Assembly: GCF_047675955.1 (NCBI RefSeq) | Contig: NC_132915.1 | Coordinates: 44,932,526 to 44,996,525 of the forward strand | Source of the DNA: Chlorocebus sabaeus | Taxonomy: Eukaryota; Chordata; Mammalia; Primates; Cercopithecidae | Length of the DNA stretch: 64,000 bases | Direction: 5' to 3' | Shown here: in pieces, positions 10,851 to 21,879 of the stretch | Position numbering within the stretch: position 1 is the stretch's first letter | Layout: each line of letters opens with the position of its first letter | Notes under the pieces: model-generated | Databases searched by the model: none | Told to the model about the DNA's origin: nothing | Seen by the model: only the letters and a program-made list of their open reading frames with translations | Position numbers and translations under genes: made by a program

Positions 10851-11142
10851 GGATGGGTGCCATGGCTCACGCCTGTAATCCCAGCGCTTGAGGAGGCTGA
10901 GGTGGGCGAATCACTTGAAGTCAGGAGTTCGAGACCAGCCTGGTCAACATGGCGAAATCCTGTCTCTACTAAAACTACAAAAATTAGCTGGGCGTGGTGG
11001 TGCACGCTTATACTCCCAGCTATTTGGGTGGCTGAGGTGGGAGAATCTGTTGAACCTGGGAGGTGGAGGTTGCAGTGAGCCGAGATCATGCCACTGCACT
11101 CCAGCTTGCGTGACAGAGCAAGACTCTGTCTCAAAAAAAAAA
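10851..11142 (+). repeat. Alu (S-type), sense
   Basis: Full-length element flanked by 'aaattacagctaca' (10837-10850) and 'aaattatagctaca' (11143-11156). It lies inverted relative to its neighbours at 10184 and 11236. Confidence 0.92.
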
Positions 11143-11235
11143 AAATTATAGCTACATATCATGTATCATATTTCAGTTATTTTGTGTGTGTGTGTATGTA
11201 TACATGTATGTATATTTGTTGTTTTAAATCTTTTC

Positions 11236-11529
11236 TTTTAGAGACAGGGTCTTGCTTTGTTGCCCAGGCTTGCATGCAGTGATGTGATCATAGCTCCCTA
11301 CAGCCTGGAACTCCTGGGCTCAAGTGATTTTATGCTGCAGCCTCCCAAGTAACTAGGAGTATAGGTGTGTGCCATCACAGCTGGCTAATTTATTATTATT
11401 ATTATTATTTGTAGACATGGGGTCTTGCTCTGTTGCTCAGGTTGGTCTCAAACTCCTATCCTCAAGCAACCCTCTCTTATCAGCCTGTCAAAGTGCTGGG
11501 ATTGCAGGAGTGATCTACCGCACCTGGCC
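11236..11529 (-). repeat. AluJ-like, antisense
   Basis: Diverged copy ('gcttgcatgcagtgatgtgatcatagctccctacagcctgg') with a (TTA)n expansion in the middle A-rich region at about 11389-11409. A TG/TATG microsatellite precedes it at 11184-11216. Confidence 0.85.
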
Positions 11530-11534
11530 AGCAT

Positions 11535-12600
11535 TTTAATTTTAAGTAATGTACATTGTGCCCTCGAAGACGATGTAGTCAAGGAAAGGGGAGGCTTTGG
11601 TTTGCACAAAACCACTCCCATGTTCTTAAGTCTGTATTATGCCAGGAAAGTACTGGTATTTTGACCTTATGAAATGATTGTAGGCCGATGTCGAATTCAA
11701 TTTTCAGTCAACCATCCAAGCAGAACTGTTAGAGTTAACTTACGAAATCGATCTTGTACATGTTCTCCAAGTTCCTGTGAAAAGTAGATTAGCAAGAGCT
11801 TTCAGTTCTTCTGCTATATAAGCTATTTCCTCCTGGAGCAGACTGCATTTTTCCTTCTGTAGCATACTGAGATCTGAGTCAATCTGTGGTGAACAGAGCA
11901 ATGTAGGTGGCTCTTGCAAATATTCCTGCAAGGCAGCTGCTTCAGGTGTGGTCGTTACTAAATCTTTCAGCAAGGAAAAGCTGGTTAACTTAGTCAGAGA
12001 GGAGAGGCTCCTTTTTTTTTGGTAAGGAATGTTCAGGGGGGATTTGAGAGTTCATAGTTTTTAGGTTTGTTCAATTCTGAAAGTCCTCATCCTATGTTCT
12101 TCCTACTTAATATCCAGCTGATACCATCTTAACAGTAGAAACTTGGTGAAACTCTTCACTGAACTTGTAATTTTGCATTTCCCATAATTAGATTTTCAGG
12201 TTTGTTCATAACCTTATCTGCCCTGGGGCTATACTAAATAAGCAATTATTTTAAAGTCACCGTAAAAACTCTGGTTTTCTGACTGTCTTTAACTGAGATT
12301 CTAAAGCTCTGAGATTATCATTTTGTTTTTGTAAATTCTCTAGTATAGTGAAATTTAGCCTTTCTACCCCTCAGGTCTTATAGTAAATCAATACTGGCAT
12401 CATAGTTAAGTGCATTCATTACTTCATTTTCCAAAGGCTTGTTTTCAACTGGCACTTCATCCTAAACAACTGCACACCGTAATTTAAAGAACTGTGATCC
12501 CACTGTATGCTCTAGATCACTAGAGTCCCATTTCTGCCTGCAAAGAGGCTTTCACTGTGTTCACGCTTAAATATGTTAGACACTCAATATTATAAACCCA
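11535..12600 (-). pseudogene. Decayed antisense retrocopy of an unrecognised coiled-coil gene
   Basis: The - strand carries several protein-like segments in transcript order but in shifting frames. Around 12460-12385 it reads VENKPLENEVMNALNYDAS, around 12350-12244 LNFTILENLQKQNDNLRALE, and from 11973 to 11740 a 77-codon stretch containing PEAAALQEYLQEPP, LQKEKCSLLQEEIAYIAEE and LKALANLLF. Stops and frameshifts separate them. No introns or splice sites lie between the segments, which suggests a processed copy. Leucine heptads point to a coiled-coil parent, possibly a cytoskeletal or spindle protein, but I cannot name it. I see no poly-T tail or target-site duplication, so an old duplicated exon cluster remains possible. 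Confidence 0.55.
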
Positions 12601-13234
12601 TCTTGAGACAATTTCTGATACCAAGAGCAATATTACTGGGTATTCAGTTAGGAAAACAGAAACCATTCTAAGTCTTACAACAAAGGGACATTAGTAGCGG
12701 GTATTGATTACACAGGTACTAGAAAAGTGGAAAAGACAACTAGAGGAGATTAAGACAACCCAACAACATTAAGAACTGCTTCTATTCCCAAGGTTGATTA
12801 GAGCTAGAACTGGACAAAGCAAGGCCCATGGAGGGAGGGATTGTCCATAAGGATTTGCAGCCACAGACAAGAGAGGGATAACTACTCGAGGTAGATCTAG
12901 AAAGGCAGAAGTATCTTGGCATTTTCACTTCCCCTGCTGTCAGTCACTCCACATGTGCCTCTCATTGATCAAGCCTATTGAGAAGCCGGTTGTCTCTGAC
13001 CTTCTGTCATGCTACTTCAGAAGGATCACAAATTCGATATTCGTTCATTTAAATCCCTGCAAAATTGGCACTTTTATTACTTTATGATCAGTATCATAAT
13101 CAAGAGAAATAATACAGACAATATTAAACTACTTTGATACAATTTATTTATTGGTTTCATTTAGGGAATAGAAGGAGGAAAGGAAAGAATGAATTTTTAA
13201 GTGCTTAGTATGTATCATGCATTTTTTTTTTTAG
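12601..13234. other. Intron, no firm feature
   Basis: Mixed-composition intron. 'aaaacagaaaccattctaag' may belong to an old repeat. No gene-like signal seen. Confidence 0.5.
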
Positions 13235-13251
13235 GTATGAATATTTTCTTT

Positions 13252-13548
13252 TCTTTTTTTTTTGAGACAGTCTTGCTCTGTCCTTCAGGATGGAGTGCAG
13301 TGGCGTGGTCTCTGTTCACTGCAACCTCTGCCTCCCAGACACAAGCAATCCTTCCATCTCAGCCTCCTGAGTAGCTGGGACTACAGGCACACACCACCAT
13401 GCCTGATTAATTTTTGTATTATTATTTTTATAGAGACAGAGTCTCCCCATGTGGCCCTGGCTGGTCTTGAACTTCTGGGCTTAAGTGATCCTCTTGCCTT
13501 GGCCTCCCAAAGTGCTGGGATTACAGAAGTGAGCCACCATGTCTGGCC
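13252..13548 (-). repeat. Alu, antisense
   Basis: Diverged full-length copy ending 'atgtctggcc', with a weak duplication 'aggtatgaatatttt'/'aggtgtgactatttc' around it. It lies about 290 nt before the exon at 13837. Confidence 0.88.
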
Positions 13549-13836
13549 AAGGTGTGACTATTTCTGATTAAAACATGTAATTTATCTTTAATTTTATAAA
13601 AAGTTCTTGTAAGACTTTTTTTGTTTTTTTTCCTCTAGTGGATTCTCTAAAGTAAAAAACATAATGAGTGTCATTTTGTAAGACAGTGCTTCCTTTCTGG
13701 TGATTCAGAACATATAAATTTTTGAATTTTTGCCTTGTATATATTATGGAAACAAGTTTCTCTAAGAAACTTAAATGTTTGAATGTATGCTTTCATAATC
13801 TTTGGACACATGTTGATGTCAGGAATTTGTTTTTAG

Positions 13837-14011
13837 CTGGCAAGCTATGAGAGCCAGATTGCCAAGCTACGGTCCGAGGTTGAAAAGGGGGAAGCATTGC
13901 GACAAAGTCTGGAATATGACCTAGCTGTTGCTAGAAAGGAAGCTGGTCTTGGAAGACGGGCTGCTGAAGAAAGATTAGCCGAGGCACATAGGATCCAAGA
14001 AAAGCTCTGTG
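13837..14011 (+). CDS. CCDC171: CCDC171 coding exon (second in window)
   Basis: 175-nt exon after acceptor 'gtttttag' (ends 13836), with a strong donor 'g|gtaaga' at 14012. It starts in phase 0 and encodes 58 residues, from LASYESQIAK to HRIQEKLC, plus the first base of the next Ala codon. The heptad pattern is clear and basic/acidic pairs are dense (GLGRRAAEERLAEAHR), so a long parallel coiled coil is likely. The junction with the preceding exon reads HNAE|LASYES without a frame break. The flanking intron carries Alus in the same orientation on both sides (13252-13548 and 15100-15396). Identity with CCDC171 is from recall of the human protein. Confidence 0.95.
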
Positions 14012-15099
14012 GTAAGACTGTTTCTATTTCTTCCCATGTTTAGGGTTGTAACCTGATTGTTGTGTATTACTCCTCACTGTTGTGTGTATATCCCATATAG
14101 GGTCAGAGGTAAGGTTTTGATTCATTGACTGACTTTTGATGTACAGACTTAGCTGGGTACATATAAAAAGTCTTCTGGCAATTTTGGGGAACATTTATCT
14201 ACTTTACATTAATATTTTTATGCTGTGCATATATGGAAAAAGGAGTTCAAAATTCTGTTAGTCACTTTTTAGAAGCACTTCTTCCATGAATAATCAACAG
14301 AATCACAAAGGGATTTTTGTTTGTTTGTCTTAAACATGTATTCCAGGCTCTATATTAAACTATACTAAATTCTAATTAATGATATACATGCTGAACTATT
14401 TAGGAGTGAAATGTACTGATGTTTGCAACTTGCTTTGAAGTGCATAAAATATATGATGGACTGATGGGTGGATAAATGAATGCAAACATTGATGGATGAA
14501 TGAATATCTGATAAAGCAAATAAGGCAAAATGTTAACAATCCTCGAGTCCAGGTTGTGGATATATGGATGTTCACTGCACAATACTTTCAACTTTCCCTG
14601 GTTTTAAAATTTTTGTAATGAAGTGTTGAGGGTAGTATAAAAAGCCTAATGCAGTTATGAGATAATCCCATAGCAGTGGAGAGAATAGGGGGTGTGACAA
14701 GGGAGAAAATTTTGGAAGCTGGAAAGCGAATGGATGAGGAATAACTGAGTCAGAGAGACATTAAAATCCTAAGTCCAGAGTGGGGAAAGCTGAAAGAGAA
14801 ATTCTTAGTCAAAAGGCTTAAGCACCAGATACCATTGGAATTATGTATGGGAGTAGCAGTAGTGAGTAAAATAAGGAGGTTTAGATGAAAGCTGTTTGAG
14901 AGGCAGATGGGTCCTTAGATTTCCTTCCAAGAGCATGCTATTCTGAGATTACTTAAGAATTACTAGTGGAAATCAAGAGGTTTAATCCCTGGAGATGGCA
15001 AAATAGAGAGTCTTTTGACTGGCAAAACCAGGAAGATTCTGAATGCTGAATATTGAGGAGCCATTCCTTCCAGCTTCCCTTTAATTAATTAATTTGTTA
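14012..15099. other. Intron, mostly unassigned
   Basis: Contains a short ATGG/ATGA-rich low-complexity patch at about 14450-14510 and otherwise purine-rich unassigned intron. No gene seen. Confidence 0.5.
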
Positions 15100-15396
15100 T
15101 TATTTTTTAGAGATAGAGTCTCACTTTGTTGCCCAGGCTGGAGGGCAGTGGTGTGATCATAGCTCAGTGCAGCCTTGAACTCCTGGGCTTAAGCCATCCT
15201 CCCACCTCAACCTCCTGAGTAGCCAGGACTATAGGTGTATGCCACCACACTTGACTAATTAAAAATTTTTTTTTTGGTAGAGACTGAGTCTTGCCATGTT
15301 GACCAGGCTGGTGTCAAACCCTTGGCCACAAGCAATCCTCCCACCTTGGCCTCCCAAAGTGCTGGGATTACACGTATGAGCCACCATGCTCAGCCC
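15100..15396 (-). repeat. AluJ-like, antisense
   Basis: Diverged copy ('gatagagtctcactttgttgccc') through both arms to 'ccatgctcagcc'. Confidence 0.87.
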
Positions 15397-15497
15397 CCAA
15401 CTTCCTTTGTATACTGAGTTCCCCAAAAGCTAACACTTGCATTTCTACACTCTATGCCAGATGTTGGAGGACTCTTCTGTGTATCACCTGACCAAGC

Positions 15498-15855
15498 TGA
15501 TATAGTTTGGCTGTGTGTCCCCTCCCAAATCTCACCTTGTAGCTCTTATAATTCCCACGTGTTATGGGAGGGACCCAGTGGGAGATGATTGAATCATCGG
15601 GGCGAGTCTTTCCCATGCTGTTCTTGTGATGTGGGTCTCATGAGATCTGATGGTTTTAAAAATGGGTGTTTCTCTATACAAGCTCTCTTTTTGCCTGCTG
15701 CCATGCACATAAGATATGACTTGCTTCTCCTTGCCTTCTGCCATGATTGTGAGGCCTCCCCAGCCACATGAAACTGCAAGTCCAATAAACCTCTTTCTTT
15801 TGTAAATTGCCTAGTGTAGGGCATGTCTTTGTAAAAAAAAAAACGGACTAATACA
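15498..15855 (+). mobile_element. Solitary THE1/MST-type LTR (ERVL-MaLR), sense
   Basis: Begins 'tgatatagtttggctgtgtg' and ends 'cggactaataca', with 'ggagatgattgaatcat' and 'gcctccccagccacatg' inside. It has the polyadenylation-like 'ccaataaacctc' near its end. A short 'aagc' duplication flanks it. No internal retroviral sequence is attached, so it is a solo LTR. Confidence 0.9.
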
Positions 15856-16023
15856 AAGCCAGGAGGAAAAACCTAATGATACTGATGTTGGAGGTTTCCC
15901 AATAAATGAGCCATCCAGATCCTTCTCCAGTGAAGACGAAAGTTGTTAACTTCTACCTTGAAGCTCAGATTCTAGGTGGTGGGTATATTAATGTATAAAC
16001 TGTACTACATTTATAGTTTCTCA

Positions 16024-16321
16024 TTTTTTTTTTTTTTTTTTTGAGAGGGAGTCTCACTCACAGACTGGAGTACAGTGGCATGATCTTGGCTCACTGCAAC
16101 CTCTGCCTCCCTAGTTCAATGGATTATCCTGCCTAAGCCTCCCGAGTAGCTGGGATTACAGGCATACACCACCACGCCCAGCTAATTTTTGTATTTTAGT
16201 AGAGACGGGGTTTCACCATGTTGGCCAGGCTGGCTGGTCTTGAACTCCTGACCCCAAGTGATCCACCCGCCTCGGCCTCCCAAAGTGCTGGGATTACAGG
16301 TGTGAACCACCGTGCCTGGCC
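16024..16321 (-). repeat. Alu (S-type), antisense
   Basis: Duplication 'tagtttctca' at 16014-16023 and 16322-16331. A small deletion removes part of the 'ctctgtcgcccagg' box. Confidence 0.92.
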
Positions 16322-16331
16322 TAGTTTCTCA

Positions 16332-16530
16332 CTTTTAATGAGAGTAGACAACCAAGTTATCAGATATATGAGGAAACCCTCTAAAATGGAGAGAAGAAAT
16401 CAACTTAGAAGAAACAGAGGCTCTGCAGGGAGAACATTTAAAACAAGTAGCATTAATTTCTTCAGAGCTGAAAGAATGTATTTCATCTATAAAGTAGGAA
16501 CCAGATGTTATAAAAAATGAAAACTCTTAG
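16332..16530 (+). mobile_element. Ancient L1/HAL1-like fragment, left part
   Basis: Purine-rich sequence that appears to continue at 18043-18500 beyond the nested Alu and HMGN2 retrocopy. The right part has L1-like phrases ('gaaatttcagaaaaataaagacaaagagaa'). Confidence 0.45.
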
Positions 16531-16545
16531 AAATTAAAAATATGA

Positions 16546-16841
16546 GGCCAGGCGCGGTGGCTCACGCCTATAATCCCAGCAGTTTGGGAGGCTGAGGCGG
16601 GTGGATCACAAGGTCAGGAGTTCAAGACCAGCCTGACCGACATGGTGAAACTCTGTCTCTACTAAAAATACAAAAATTAGCTGGGCACGATGGCAAGTGC
16701 CTGTAATCCCAGCTACTCGGGAGACTGAGGCGGGAGAATCGCTTGAATCTGGGTGGCAGAGGTTGCAGTGAGCTGAGATTGTGCCACTCTACTCCAGCCT
16801 GGGTGACAGAGTGAGACTCTGTCTCAAAAAAAAAAAAAAAA
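16546..16841 (+). repeat. Alu (S-type), sense, inserted in the retrocopy's 5' duplication
   Basis: Starts 'ggccaggcgcggtggctc' and ends in poly-A. Perfect 16-nt duplication 'agaaattaaaaatatg' at 16529-16544 and 16842-16857. The right copy overlaps the 5' target-site duplication of the HMGN2 retrocopy, so this Alu is the later event. Confidence 0.94.
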
Positions 16842-16864
16842 AGAAATTAAAAATATGGAAGCAG

Positions 16865-18021
16865 TATGAAGAAGAGGCAAGAAGGACTCTCGGACTGACC
16901 AAAGCCCACACGCCATTACATCTCTGCATCTGGTGCTACGTCTTACTGGCATTGCCACCATGCCCAAGAGAAAGTCTGAAGAGGATGCTACAGGAGATAA
17001 AGCCAAGCTACAGAGAAGATCTGCAAGGTTGTCTGCTAAACCTGCTCCTTTAAAGCCAGAGCCCAAGCCTAAAAAGTCTTCTTTTCCCCTGCAAAGAAGG
17101 GAGAAAAGGTACCCAAAGGGAAAAGCTGACACTTACAAGGAGGGGAAGAATCCTGCAGGAAATGGGGATGCCAAAACAGACCAGGCACAGAAAGCTCAGG
17201 GTGCTGGAAACGCCAAGTGAAATGTGTGCATTTTTGATAACTGTGTACTTTTGGTGACTATACAGTTTGAAATATTTTTCAACCAAGTTTTATGAAAATG
17301 CAGGCTTTGTTGTATTTTTTTGTTTAAAGCTATGTTGTTGCCCCACAGAACACGTCGTTTTTTGAGGAAGGGACTTGTGTTACTAATAGAATGTTTCCGA
17401 AGTGGATTGATGTGGGGAAAACACCTTTCCCTTCTAGTTTTGAGAGACTTCCTCTTGGCTCCCAGGAGGAGAGATTCCCTGATGTTGACACACGTAGTCA
17501 CCTTGGCACAAACACCTCGTGGTGTGGAAAAACAAATTTGTTTTTATGTCCTCTTCTCCCTTCCACCTTCAGCATAGACTTAACTCCCTTAAGCCCGTAC
17601 ATCTCTTGGGATTGACTCCCGGTAATTGGTTGTCAGTGTATCAGGCAATCTGGACTTTCCAGTGACACCACTGAGATGGCATGCCTCAAAATAGCAGTGC
17701 TTCTGTTTTTAGATTGTAGATCTTTAGATAAATTCTGCCATTTTCATTTCACTTCCTAAAAGTCAGAGTCGGCTGGTGAAAAGTTGTTAAACAACATGTT
17801 AATGTGAAATGTCAACCCCCACTCTAAACTTTCCCTGTTCAGAACATCAAATGAGGACTTCATTGGGTTTATAGTGGCTTTCTGATTTTGGTAGTCCTTT
17901 GAAGGGGAGGGAGTTTAAAAGTTGTATACTGTTAACTTAAATACCTGCCTGCAATACTGTTATTATTTGTGAAAAATATAATTAATAAAATTGGATACAG
18001 TTTGGCTTGAAAAAAATTAAC
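16865..18021 (+). pseudogene. HMGN2: Processed retrocopy of HMGN2
   Basis: Intronless copy of an HMGN2 mRNA: about 95 nt of 5' UTR, a coding region at 16960-17220, and a 3' UTR ending after 'attaataaaattgg' and a short A-rich stretch. A diverged 21-nt duplication flanks it ('aaattaaaaatatggaag' from 16844, 'aaattaaaaatgtgaagg' from 18022). The frame is open for 86 codons, against 90 in HMGN2 as I recall. It starts MPKRKSEEDA, keeps the nucleosome-binding core RRSARLSAKPAP and ends NGDAKTDQAQKAQGAGNAK. Relative to the parent it lacks 12 nt before RRSARLS. It then gains about 8 nt and later loses about 8 nt, so roughly a dozen residues (FPLQRREKRYPK) are read in another frame before the original frame returns. 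It lies sense in a CCDC171 intron. A functional product is unproven. Confidence 0.92.
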
Positions 18022-18042
18022 AAATTAAAAATGTGAAGGCAG

Positions 18043-18500
18043 AAATGAAAAATGTCCCTAGAAGCAATGGAAGATGAAGATGGAAGAAACCTCCCAGAAA
18101 TTAAAAAGACAGAGGTAGAAAAATAGGAGAGAAGAGATGAAAAAATTTGAGAACCAATTTGAATAATAGGGAATAGTGAAAGAGGTAAGAGAGGAAACAA
18201 AAATGTATGATAAATCATCAATGAAATTACTCAAGATAACATCTCAGAACTAAAGGATATAAATTGCCAGATTGAAAGAGCCTATCGAATATTTACCGTA
18301 TGGAAAGAAGTAGACCTACTGAAGGCATAGCATTACGAAATTTCAGAAAAATAAAGACAAAGAGAAGATTCTAAAGCTTTCAAGAGAAAAGAAAAAGAGG
18401 TCAAATGCAAAGGATCAGGAGTCAAAATGGCCTCAAACTACTTTCCTGCAATGCTGGATGAGAGACCATGGAAGAATGTCTTCTGGGGATGGCAGCTGAA
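18043..18500 (+). mobile_element. Ancient L1/HAL1-like fragment, right part
   Basis: 'agcattacgaaatttcagaaaa', 'gagaagattctaaagctttcaagagaaaag' and 'aaaggatcaggagtcaaaatggcctc' are typical of the sense strand of an old L1-like element. Heavily decayed. Confidence 0.6.
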
Positions 18501-18649
18501 TGGGTGGGGGACTTTTAATGTATTTCCTTTTGCACCTTTTATACCTTTGTATTTTGAATGTTTTGAATATATGATTCATTCATAATGCAAGTAAATATAA
18601 TTTAGAAATACTACTGCTAATGTAGCTGTGGCTACATTTTTTAACACGT

Positions 18650-18795
18650 TTTTATAAACATTTCCTCATTTTATCTTCACAAAAACTTAACTAGGGACAT
18701 TCTTATTCCTAGTGAGACTCAAGAGAATCACAGAGGTTTAATCAGGTGGCAGGTGATAGAGCCAGACCTGGAAGCATTTCCTTCTTTTCTAGGTG
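18650..18795 (-). repeat. MIR, antisense
   Basis: 'tcctcattttatcttcacaa', 'gagaatcacagaggttta' and 'ggtgatagagccagacctgg' follow the reverse MIR core. Confidence 0.8.
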
Positions 18796-19064
18796 CTGAA
18801 ACAGAGCAGCAGTGGTAGTGTGTTGATAGGTGTTGGTTATTGTTGAGGTAATAGGGTAAGAGGTGAGTTGCACCTACATCTGGCAAAGTAAGTAGCTACA
18901 GTTCTAAGAGCTGGGGCAGTGGTTTCCAGCCTCAGCTTTGTGACGCTTGTGTAAGATGTGCCACAACTAGTTTGTTGTCAATAGTCAAATATCAAAATTT
19001 GTAATCTACTGTTTTTAAAAACTTGCCCTATATATTGCAGTCTTAAAAATTGATTTTTCTGTCT

Positions 19065-19205
19065 TCTTCTTCTCCTTTTTCTTTTCTTTTCTTTTTTAAA
19101 AAAAAATCTGAGAGGAGGTCTCCCAACTCCTAGGCCCAAGTGATCCTCCCACCTCAGCCTTCAGAGTAGCTGGGATTACAGGTGTGCCCCACCACACTCA
19201 GCTGG
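19065..19205 (-). repeat. Old Alu fragment, antisense
   Basis: A CT/T-rich tail, then 'gtgatcctcccacctcagcc' and 'agtagctgggattacaggtg'. Most of one arm is missing. Confidence 0.7.
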
Positions 19206-19555
19206 TTTGTTTTCTTGAATAGGACAAAAACCAATAGAGTTGCAGCCGGTGCTAGAAGTGCACCTAAACTTGGACATGCCATCAGAAATATGTCACGCTG
19301 TTTCATAGCAAAATCATCATTGTCTGAAGGGGAAGAAGAGACTGAAAAATTGTAGAATAGATTGGTTTAGAGACTGTGAACTTTTCAAGAGTTTACTGGA
19401 CTGGAAAGGTTTTCAAGAGTTTACTGTAATGGAAAGGTTAATTGTTTTATCCTAAGATCATGCTGTAAATGATGTCAACTCCAATGCCTAGGTTTTGGGG
19501 CTCCTTCTTATTTAATTCATGGTTGTAAATGTACCTGTTATTCTATTCTTAATAG

Positions 19556-19746
19556 CACAAAATTCAGAATTTCAAGCAAAGACAAATGAAATTGAGGAAG
19601 CATTTCAGACTTCTCAGCAAAAATGGAAAGAAGAATGCAGAAGGTTTGAACATGATTTGGAGGAAAGAGACAATATGATCCAAAATTGCAATCGAGAATA
19701 TGATTTACTTATGAAAGAAAAAAGCAGACTAGAGAAAACTCTACAG
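19556..19746 (+). CDS. CCDC171: CCDC171 coding exon (third in window)
   Basis: 191-nt exon between acceptor 'attcttaatag' (ends 19555) and donor 'cag|gtaaaa'. The first two bases complete the Ala codon split with the previous exon, giving C|AQNSEF at the junction. The following 63 codons end in SRLEKTLQ. The segment contains QKWKEECRRFEHDLEERD and NREYDLLMKEK, a charged coiled-coil stretch. Compared with human as I remember it, EFQAKTNEIEEAFQ replaces ELQAKTNETEKAFQ, so at least three residues differ, all in tolerant coiled-coil positions. An upstream in-frame ATG at 19519 is intronic and not supported as a start. Confidence 0.95.
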
Positions 19747-19828
19747 GTAAAATAGTTTTTATAAAGGATTTTTCCTATATGTAATACTCACCGAGATGTG
19801 TTGTACATTACTTGAAGTTATACTGGCT

Positions 19829-19878
19829 TTCCTTCCTTCCTTTTTCCTTCCTCCTTCCTTCCTTCCTCCCATTTTTTT
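19829..19878 (+). repeat. CCTT-rich low-complexity tract
   Basis: Run of CCTT/CCTCC units about 80 nt after the donor of the exon ending at 19746. Confidence 0.85.
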
Positions 19879-20362
19879 CTTTTTTAGGGGCATTTTTGCT
19901 GATCGCTTTCTTAGTATATTAATAGGTATACTTTTTGGGGTAAAAAATGGCTTGTGGTCACTAATCAAATGTTAAAAGCCAACAAAGCACTTATATGGGC
20001 ATATTGTAAGAAGGTAAGAATCTACAGCCTTTTGTCTAGCGACATGAAAATTTGAAATTTTAGAAACATGGGCACTGGATTTTGGTCTGAATATACAATA
20101 AATATAGAAAAATATTTGTGTGTTTATATGAGCTTCATTATCTATATAGAGCATGTTCTGTATAGACATGATATGTAACATGTTTAACTTTTACTAAAAT
20201 TGTGAGCTATTTATTCCCTCATTTTTTTGTTCCCTTTTTACTCCCTAAAGTAAAAGTGGTATAAGGTTGAAGTTGCCAGTGACTTTAAAGGTAGATTTTG
20301 AGTTGTCTATATTTGCCATTTTTTTTGAAGTAACAGTTTAAATGAAAAAAAAAAGTTACATG

Positions 20363-20568
20363 ACAAACTCAGGTATGGTGGTACATGCCTGTAGTTCCAG
20401 CTAGTAGGGAGGTTGAGGTGGGAGGATCACTTGAGGCCAGGAATTTGAGGCCACGGTGTACCATGATTGGGCCTATGAATAGCCACTGTACTGCAGCCTG
20501 AGCAGTATAGTGAGACCCTGTCTCCCCCCAAAAAACAAACAAAACAAAACAAAACAAAGAAAAAAAAA
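20363..20568 (+). repeat. Right-arm Alu monomer (FRAM-like), sense
   Basis: Single arm ('aggtatggtggtacatgcctgtagttccagc' through 'gtgagaccctgtctc') with an AAAAC-rich tail. No left arm precedes it. Confidence 0.75.
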
Positions 20569-21704
20569 CTGTGATAAAAATATTCTACCTTTACCATGGT
20601 GTAAATGGGTTTTTTGAATTCTGGAAATGTGTCTTTACTAAAAGTTAATTATACAAAAGCATTTACAAACTGTAAAAGTTTTCGTACAGTCGCTCCCATT
20701 GTCAGCAAATTTACTTTTGATTTCTTCCACATCAGTGGTCATAGTTTGTCTCTTTTGTTTACTACTGTATTGCTAGACCCTGGAACACTGGCTGGCATGC
20801 AGAAGGGCTGCATTAGTGTGTGAATGGGGGAGGTTTTGGTGGTAGCTGATATTACAAGTCCTTGGATGGGCCTGTATAACCTTCCCCACATACCACGCTT
20901 TGGAGTTATGTGGAGAGGAGGGTGATGGTGGTAGCATTTCTTCAGCCAATCAGCTTGCACCTCAAGGTAGAAGATTTTGATCTGATCTCAGTTAGCTACT
21001 TAGGAGAACTGTGCTTTGATTTTAGGCTATTGGCTTTAAACTAATCTGCACAGAGACCCGTGGGACAGTTTGGAGTTGAATTTGAGTCACTAGCCCTTGG
21101 GGGAAAAAACGCCTCAAGGCTCTTTATGAAAGCTTTCTATAAGTCAGGAGGGTAATATTTGTTAGACAGATCGCTGCTACCATCATATGGACATGAGAGG
21201 CTTTCTTTCTCATGCTTGTAAACCATAGACTTTTTTTTTCTGTTAATGTGAACTCGATTTTAAACCCTGTAGTTAGAAAACTGGGCTTCTCAGCAAATTG
21301 CATTTTATGTTTTTAGGATATTGAACCAAATTAGATGTTGCAAATGTAGTACACCTTGGAAAACCCAAAAGGAAATGCTTTTTTTCAAGTATTATTTATC
21401 TTTAGAACTAGAAATTACAGCCCGTACTTAAATTTCTTGTTTTTTGCTTTTCACATTTTTAACATTCTAGAGTTTCCTTATCCTAATTTGTTGCACAAAA
21501 TTCTTTTCTTTGCCCCTTTTTCCCTTTTGGAAATACATTGTTCTATGTCAAATTTATATATAAATTATCAGGGATCATCCAGACATTTTGATCACAGGTA
21601 GCTATTTCCATATTAAATGGAATTTACTTTGTTTATATCTATCATATGATATCATATCATATATTGATATTTTGTTCAAACCTCTGAAGTTACATTTTTC
21701 AGAA

Positions 21705-21817
21705 AAATATATGCCTATATAAACAGGTATATACAGCCTGTTGCTTATATGTACTTATATATAGGTAATAGGTAAATATATGCCTATATAAACAAGGTAT
21801 AACCTGTTGTTTAAATA
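21705..21817 (+). repeat. Local tandem duplication, 69-nt period
   Basis: 'aatatatgcctatataaaca' and the following 'ggtat...cctgttg' occur at about 21706 and again at about 21775. The two copies are imperfect, with small indels in the AT-rich part. Confidence 0.8.
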
Positions 21818-21879
21818 ACCATAGCTTCTTACTCAGATCTACATTCTGATGATCAAATTATAGTTTTATTAATGATTTT

